Below are positions 50,900 to 50,981 of a stretch of DNA of 50,981 nucleotides, piece after piece. Positions within the stretch are counted from its first letter, which is position 1, and every line of letters begins with the position of its first letter. The translations under genes were made by a program, and so were the position numbers. Under the pieces are notes generated by a model. It was not told where the DNA came from. It saw only the letters and a list, made by a program, of their open reading frames with translations, and ran no database searches. The stretch is from assembly GCA_900550395.1 (NCBI GenBank), contig URSD01000018.1, positions 1-50,981 of the forward strand, read 5' to 3'. Origin of the DNA: an uncultured Porphyromonadaceae bacterium (GTDB taxonomy: Bacteria; Bacteroidota; Bacteroidia; Bacteroidales; Muribaculaceae).

Positions 50900-50981
50900 G
50901 TGTCTTAGAGGCTGTTTAAAAACAGATGTTAACGCAGGGGCGGTCAATCTCCGGGCGATTTTTGTCGTCTGATGAGGGAGT

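Overview
The window reads as chromosomal DNA from a member of the Bacteroidales, most likely the family Muribaculaceae. The evidence is promoters with the Bacteroidetes -7 box (TAnnTTTG, in the best cases 20 bases from a TTTG -33 box), no obvious Shine-Dalgarno sequences, a fused LpxC-FabZ enzyme, a Porin_10-type porin, a TonB-dependent receptor, a Bacteroides-type serine palmitoyltransferase and a type IX secretion plug-domain protein. Most genes are GC-rich with G/C-ending codons, so nearly every gene carries long meaningless antisense reading frames.

Layout. 1-250: a palindromic repeat and a terminator. 250-4191: a pRiA4b ORF-3-like protein, an Lrp regulator, an ABC-F ATPase and a small secreted protein. 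4420-13364 (+): an envelope block with an LptF/LptG permease, ribBA, lpxD, lpxC/fabZ, lpxA, the RNase P RNA, and DUF695, DUF1599 and DoxX-like genes. 13642-20408 (-): a mini-protein, glycogen branching enzyme, an AlbA_2 regulator-like ATPase, a solute-binding-like protein and a porin. 20463-26095 (+): prfA, a 93-residue protein, pgk, serine palmitoyltransferase and a secreted protein. 26224-26606: a noncoding element with terminal inverted repeats. 26662-30389 (-): a glycosyltransferase, and a TonB receptor with a His-rich partner. 30533-31666 (+): a DUF4143 ATPase. 31721-35880 (-): an acid-phosphatase-like enzyme, a glycosyltransferase and an unrecognised membrane protein. 35913-36157 (-): a possible structured RNA. 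36251-38834 (-): an AT-rich accessory cluster. 38982-41492 (-): DUF3109, the T9SS plug-domain protein and ung. 41535-41606: tRNA-Arg(CCG). 41772-42983 (+): a second DUF4143 ATPase. 42980-50899 (-): a P-type Ca2+ ATPase, secA and an alkaline phosphatase-family protein.

How the genes work together. The largest coherent block builds lipid A and the outer membrane: LpxD, LpxC/FabZ and LpxA make the acylated disaccharide precursors, the LptF/G permease helps export LPS, and serine palmitoyltransferase supplies sphingolipids. The porin, TonB receptor, SecA and T9SS plug-domain protein serve transport across the envelope.

The best candidate for an undescribed system is the AT-rich operon at 36251-38834. 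A secreted protein with an HEYGH metallopeptidase motif, resembling C-terminal toxin domains of Rhs-type proteins, is followed by four small related proteins, at least three of them probable lipoproteins. A relic of a second copy of the metallopeptidase C-terminus lies between the second and third. This suggests a toxin-immunity array that grew by tandem duplication. The toxin and immunity roles are inference.

Several noncoding structures are also notable: a duplicated promoter, three palindromic repeat types, palindromes in front of both DUF4143 genes, and a 10-base motif after three unrelated genes.
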